58,030 nt of DNA, from positions 1 through 58,030 of the forward strand of contig JAGWUS010000018.1 in the NCBI GenBank assembly GCA_028868305.1, written 5' to 3'. This document shows, one piece after another, positions 55,028 to 58,030 of this stretch; the first letter of the stretch is position 1; every line of letters begins with the position of its first letter. Position numbers and translations under genes: made by a program. The stretch is from Burkholderiales bacterium. Lineage in GTDB: Bacteria > Pseudomonadota > Gammaproteobacteria > Burkholderiales > Burkholderiaceae_C. The notes under the pieces were generated by a model. That model searched no databases. It was not told the origin of the DNA and worked only from the letters and a program-made list of their open reading frames with translations.

Positions 55028-55503
55028 TCAAGGAACTAGCCGTGTTTGCCCGTTCTCAAACCAAGCAGCATCAAAGCCATCGCGCAGCAGAACAACCTTC
55101 GTTGTCGCCAAGCCGCTTTCACGTGCACGATCAATGTACTTGGCCAGTGTGCTGGCGTCTTCGCTGATGAGGTGGCTAATGGACTCACAGTCGCATTGGG
55201 CCAAGAGCTTGAAGTCATCTTTCACACGCACACGGTCATCGCCGGCATCCCGTGGCATTTGTCGAATGATCAATCCGCAGCGCATCGCGTGGTCTACGTT
55301 AAACGGCAGCACCACAAAGTTGCGCAAAGGCAAATCGTTGATCGCCTGCTTTACCTGAAACTCGGAAATCACAATGGTGGACAAGTACATAGGCACCTGT
55401 CGGCGCGCGCATTCCCTGTAATACGCCATGGCGGCATCGTGGTGTGGACGCGCCGGATCGCTCAGGCTAATCAAAAACTGGTGTCCAGAAGAACACTGTT
55501 CAC
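55028..55503 (-). pseudogene. PIN-domain-like nuclease gene, frameshifted near its start
   Basis: A 5' frame from GTG 55503 reads MNSVLLDTSF and then breaks. The remaining sequence (LISLSDPARPHHDAAMAYYR onward, about 145 residues) is in another frame. A run of five A/T at 55473-55477, one short of the six needed, accounts for it. LLDTSF carries the first PIN Asp. The GTG overlaps the stop of the upstream gene (GTGA), the usual toxin-antitoxin coupling. It may be a slippage, loss-of-function or sequencing event. Confidence 0.65.
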
Positions 55504-56273
55504 TGCTTGTCTCCGCGCAACTCGTCCACCCATGTGGTGGCATCGGGCACGTCTTTCCAGGCGACGGCGCCTCGGCGTGTAAGTCTTAAAAGCGCATCTT
55601 CGTCTACCGTGGATGCATGCTCCACAAACTCGACCAGCCGGGCATTGCGCAGTTCGCGGGTTAGCACGTTGTACTCCGCCTTGATGCGCAGCATGGCCAG
55701 CTTGTACAAGCGATTTACCGTGTCATTGCGCAAGACATCACGCTCGGTAGTGACCTTCAAAGTGCGGCCATCAGGCAGTTTGATATGCGCATTGGCCTTG
55801 GTCACGCCGCCCAAATCCTGAATTTCGCCACGAACATAACGCTCCACCTGCACCCACTGGTCCGCGTCATCTGGGTGGTAGTCCGACTCAGCATTGATCT
55901 CAATGGGCCGTTCCAGGAAAGGGGCCGATATGCGGTAGGCCAGCTGCTTGGACTGACGGGCGGCTTTTTGCCAACGCTCCATCACCTCGCGGCGCTTCGT
56001 GTCCAAGCCGTCCAATAACTCGCCACCCAGCAAGGAGCGCAAATCCCGAAACAGATTGGGTGCAGACAGCAATGGCGTAGTCTCGATCGCCAGGGAGCCC
56101 TTGCGCACCGCAACCTCTAGCGTGTTGGTGTCCACATCTTTGTCTTCACCGCGCAGGAACGTGGCTACATCGGATGAAAAGTCAGCCAGATCGCCCAAGC
56201 GCACGCGATCCGGCGTGGCTTCAAAGCCAGCCGTGTTGTCTGTCAAAGCGATGGTGATGCGTTGGGCTTCCAT
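55500..56273 (-). CDS. Uncharacterised protein coupled to the PIN-like gene
   Basis: A 257-residue soluble acidic protein of unknown family. Its recognisable segments are TLEVAVRKGSLAIETTPLL, the helical KRREVMERWQKAARQSKQLAY and KLPDGRTLKVTTERDVLRN. It lies between the methylase-specificity gene and the PIN-like gene, all on the minus strand. It could be the antidote or adapter of the PIN-like protein, or a restriction accessory factor; neither is shown by the sequence. Confidence 0.65.
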   Translation of the reverse strand: MEAQRITIALTDNTAGFEATPDRVRLGDLADFSSDVATFLRGEDKDVDTNTLEVAVRKGSLAIETTPLLSAPNLFRDLRSLLGGELLDGLDTKRREVMERWQKAARQSKQLAYRISAPFLERPIEINAESDYHPDDADQWVQVERYVRGEIQDLGGVTKANAHIKLPDGRTLKVTTERDVLRNDTVNRLYKLAMLRIKAEYNVLTRELRNARLVEFVEHASTVDEDALLRLTRRGAVAWKDVPDATTWVDELRGDKQ

Positions 56274-56309
56274 GATTCAGTTCATTTTAGTCATCGACGG
56301 CCAACGCGC

Positions 56310-58030
56310 CTAGCTATCGCTTGCACTACCCCACACCCGGTCCATGGCGGCTTTGACCTTGGCTTCCATGCGGCGGATGAGTTCGCGGTTGGCGGCGACC
56401 AGGGCTTGCTCGGCTTCGATCTCGGCGACGATGGCGCGTTGGGTGGCCAGGTCGGGGACAGGAATCGAATAAGTGCGAATCTGGTCCGTCGTTAGATTCA
56501 TGAATACCGTACCAACGGATTGCAACTTGTTCGCGTCCTTGTTTGCGAGAAGTACGTAGTAGAAGAACTCCGGCAACAAACGCCGTGTATCCAGCGAACG
56601 GAAGCCAACAAATCCGTCGTGAATGCACGCGTCTACTTGCAGAATCGCTGGTAGTCCCGGGTTTCCGCTGACCGCCATCACCACGCTGCCAGCAGTCATA
56701 GGCCTACTCTTCTTCGCGCCCTCTTCAGTAAGCGTGTCGATATTTGGCGTGACACGCATTCCGTCGCGTGTGATATCGGCCACCATCAACCTTGGGACTG
56801 GACCTCCAAAATAATTTGGATCACCCTGAGGACGCGGCGAACTGCCACGGACAAGGTCGCAGAGGTCATCAAGCTTCGCTATCTCCCAACCTGGGTCAAT
56901 GACGATATGCGGCTTGTAGTTGTCGAGTACCTGCCGGGCACCGTCGATGATTTTCTGATAGCCCTCGATTTCGGCCACGATTTGGTGTTGGACTTCGAGG
57001 GGTGGAAGGGGAATCTGGATCGTCTTCAAGATGGGTATATTCAACCCGCTGCGTTGCTCGTCTCCAGTCAAATTTCGAATATCCTGGTACATCGAATCCA
57101 AGACCGAAAAAAGATATTCTGGGAGCAACTTTTCAGTGCTCAGCGGACTAATCGCCACCAAGGATTGATTGCAGGTTGCATTGCTCATTTTGAGGAGTGC
57201 AACGGTTCCGCGTGTCTTTCCCTGACCGTTCAACGCAATCAACACTGCGTTTTGGGGAAGTACCTTGGCATTGGAGTTTGCAACTCCAGCGTCAGCAATA
57301 CGTCCCTCGCAATCGACGATCTTCTTTTGATGAATGTCGCCGGATACCAGCCAAGGAACCGTGCCGTCTTTGTAGTATTCCTCGACTGACGATGTTGGCG
57401 TTCCGCCAGTCTTGAAGGTACAAAGCTCACCCAGCGAAATCATTGGCGCAGTGGTAGTGGCAGGCCGCTCAGATGCCAGATATCGCTCCCCACTCAAATT
57501 GAAGTCCCCACTCGCCCCAATCTTGCTGCGCTCCACCGCCTGGGCCATCACACCATCACACTCAAACTGGCCCGGCGCGGTCGTCCAGCCACGCAGCAGG
57601 CGCGTGGCTTCGGGCAGGTCGCTGTTCACCACCGCCCGCCGTTGCGCGCCCAGGTTGAAACCGTCGTTTTGCACTTTCACAAACAGCACCTTGTCGGTCT
57701 GCTTGTGTACGCGTTTGTCCAGAATCAGAATGCTGGTCTTGACGCCGCTGTAGGGGTTGAACACACCGGCGGGCAGGCTGACCACGGCCACCAGGCTGGT
57801 GTCCACCAGCATCTTGCGCAGCGCTTTGTACGCCGTGCCGCTCTGGAAGATGATGCCCTCGGGCACCACTATTGCCGCGCGGCCCGTGGCGCTCAAATGC
57901 TCGGCCATGTAGTCCACAAACAGCACTTCGCTGCGGGTGGCCTGCACAGTAAAGCGCTTGTGCGGTTTGATGCCGCCCTTGGGGCTCATGAACGGTGGGT
58001 TAGCCAGAATCACATCGGCCACCTCGTTCC
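56310..58030 (-). CDS. Type I-like DNA methylase-specificity fusion, 5' part outside window
   Basis: The visible 573 codons start inside an N6-adenine methyltransferase domain (motif IV NPPF at the very start, then LFVDYMAEHLS and AAIVVPEGII). They continue into a HsdS-like half with two target-recognition segments (about 190-360 and 380-540). The first is separated by QHQIVAEIEGYQKIIDGARQVL and the second ends in RAIVAEIEAEQALVAANREL. This is one polypeptide combining M and S. No restriction subunit is in view. The frame is open to the window edge. Confidence 0.88.
   Translation of the reverse strand, partial: NEVADVILANPPFMSPKGGIKPHKRFTVQATRSEVLFVDYMAEHLSATGRAAIVVPEGIIFQSGTAYKALRKMLVDTSLVAVVSLPAGVFNPYSGVKTSILILDKRVHKQTDKVLFVKVQNDGFNLGAQRRAVVNSDLPEATRLLRGWTTAPGQFECDGVMAQAVERSKIGASGDFNLSGERYLASERPATTTAPMISLGELCTFKTGGTPTSSVEEYYKDGTVPWLVSGDIHQKKIVDCEGRIADAGVANSNAKVLPQNAVLIALNGQGKTRGTVALLKMSNATCNQSLVAISPLSTEKLLPEYLFSVLDSMYQDIRNLTGDEQRSGLNIPILKTIQIPLPPLEVQHQIVAEIEGYQKIIDGARQVLDNYKPHIVIDPGWEIAKLDDLCDLVRGSSPRPQGDPNYFGGPVPRLMVADITRDGMRVTPNIDTLTEEGAKKSRPMTAGSVVMAVSGNPGLPAILQVDACIHDGFVGFRSLDTRRLLPEFFYYVLLANKDANKLQSVGTVFMNLTTDQIRTYSIPVPDLATQRAIVAEIEAEQALVAANRELIRRMEAKVKAAMDRVWGSASDS

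Overview
The window looks like a chromosomal segment of a Comamonadaceae betaproteobacterium (Rhodoferax/Polaromonas-like). This rests on the GC-rich coding bias, on gene orders typical of that family (PHP phosphatase - YciO - site-2 protease - trpS; ispH - fkpB next to radC), and on a short palindromic repeat family that I associate with these genomes. Genes are dense on both strands. One tRNA gene is present; there is no rRNA, no CRISPR array and no recognisable transposase.

Layout. 1-9.3 kb: a 5'-truncated KAS III-like synthase, a GNAT acetyltransferase, a 2Fe-2S ferredoxin, an AMP-forming acyl-CoA synthetase, a pentaheme cytochrome c, a 5'-nucleotidase lipoprotein and a hybrid histidine kinase. 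9.3-15.8 kb: housekeeping genes (RluA-type pseudouridine synthase, PHP phosphatase, YciO, M50 protease, trpS, nitrobindin-like protein, FKBP, small conserved proteins). 16-21.3 kb, mostly minus strand: an NRAMP-type transporter, a rhodanese, tRNA-Ser(CGA) just behind serS, ispH and fkpB. 21.3-25.8 kb: a decayed radC copy and an intact radC bracket a cargo of four genes (TMEM175-type channel, NADP-dependent reductase, DJ-1/PfpI, LysR). 25.8-28.3 kb: an Smr protein and two membrane proteins of unknown role.

27.5-31 kb holds a complete molybdate module: modE divergent from modABC, with a palindrome between them. It is followed by terC, a hybrid sensor kinase with its own PhnD-like periplasmic binding protein, and a decayed fragment of a modC 3' end. 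35-39.1 kb is a catabolic/uptake cluster (frameshifted Bug-type binding protein, class III CoA-transferase, HMG-CoA-lyase-like enzyme, divergent LysR with a 34-bp palindrome). 39.1-44.5 kb has a Crp/Fnr regulator, DUF4395 and DUF3667 membrane proteins, a broken exported protein, a metallo-beta-lactamase-fold protein and an ABC-2 exporter.

44.8-54.5 kb is the most coherent and interesting part: a tungsten module. It contains a tungstate ABC importer (tupBCA), a one-component regulator that joins a ModE-like HTH to a binding-protein-like sensor, and an operon for a tungsten aldehyde oxidoreductase. That operon encodes the 16-Cys ferredoxin subunit, the tungstopterin subunit, the FAD subunit, a MoaD-like sulfur carrier and an unknown small protein. 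A GAF/Fis regulator lacking the AAA+ domain is divergent from it. Together these would import tungstate, build the cofactor and oxidise aldehydes with NAD+ (or run in reverse). After a truncated haemoglobin, 55-58 kb is a possible defence locus: a frameshifted PIN-like toxin, an unknown partner and a methylase-specificity fusion that runs off the window.

Five genes are visibly broken (radC copy, modC remnant, Bug protein, small exported protein, PIN gene). Two of these breaks are single-base changes in homopolymer or near-homopolymer runs and could be sequencing errors.
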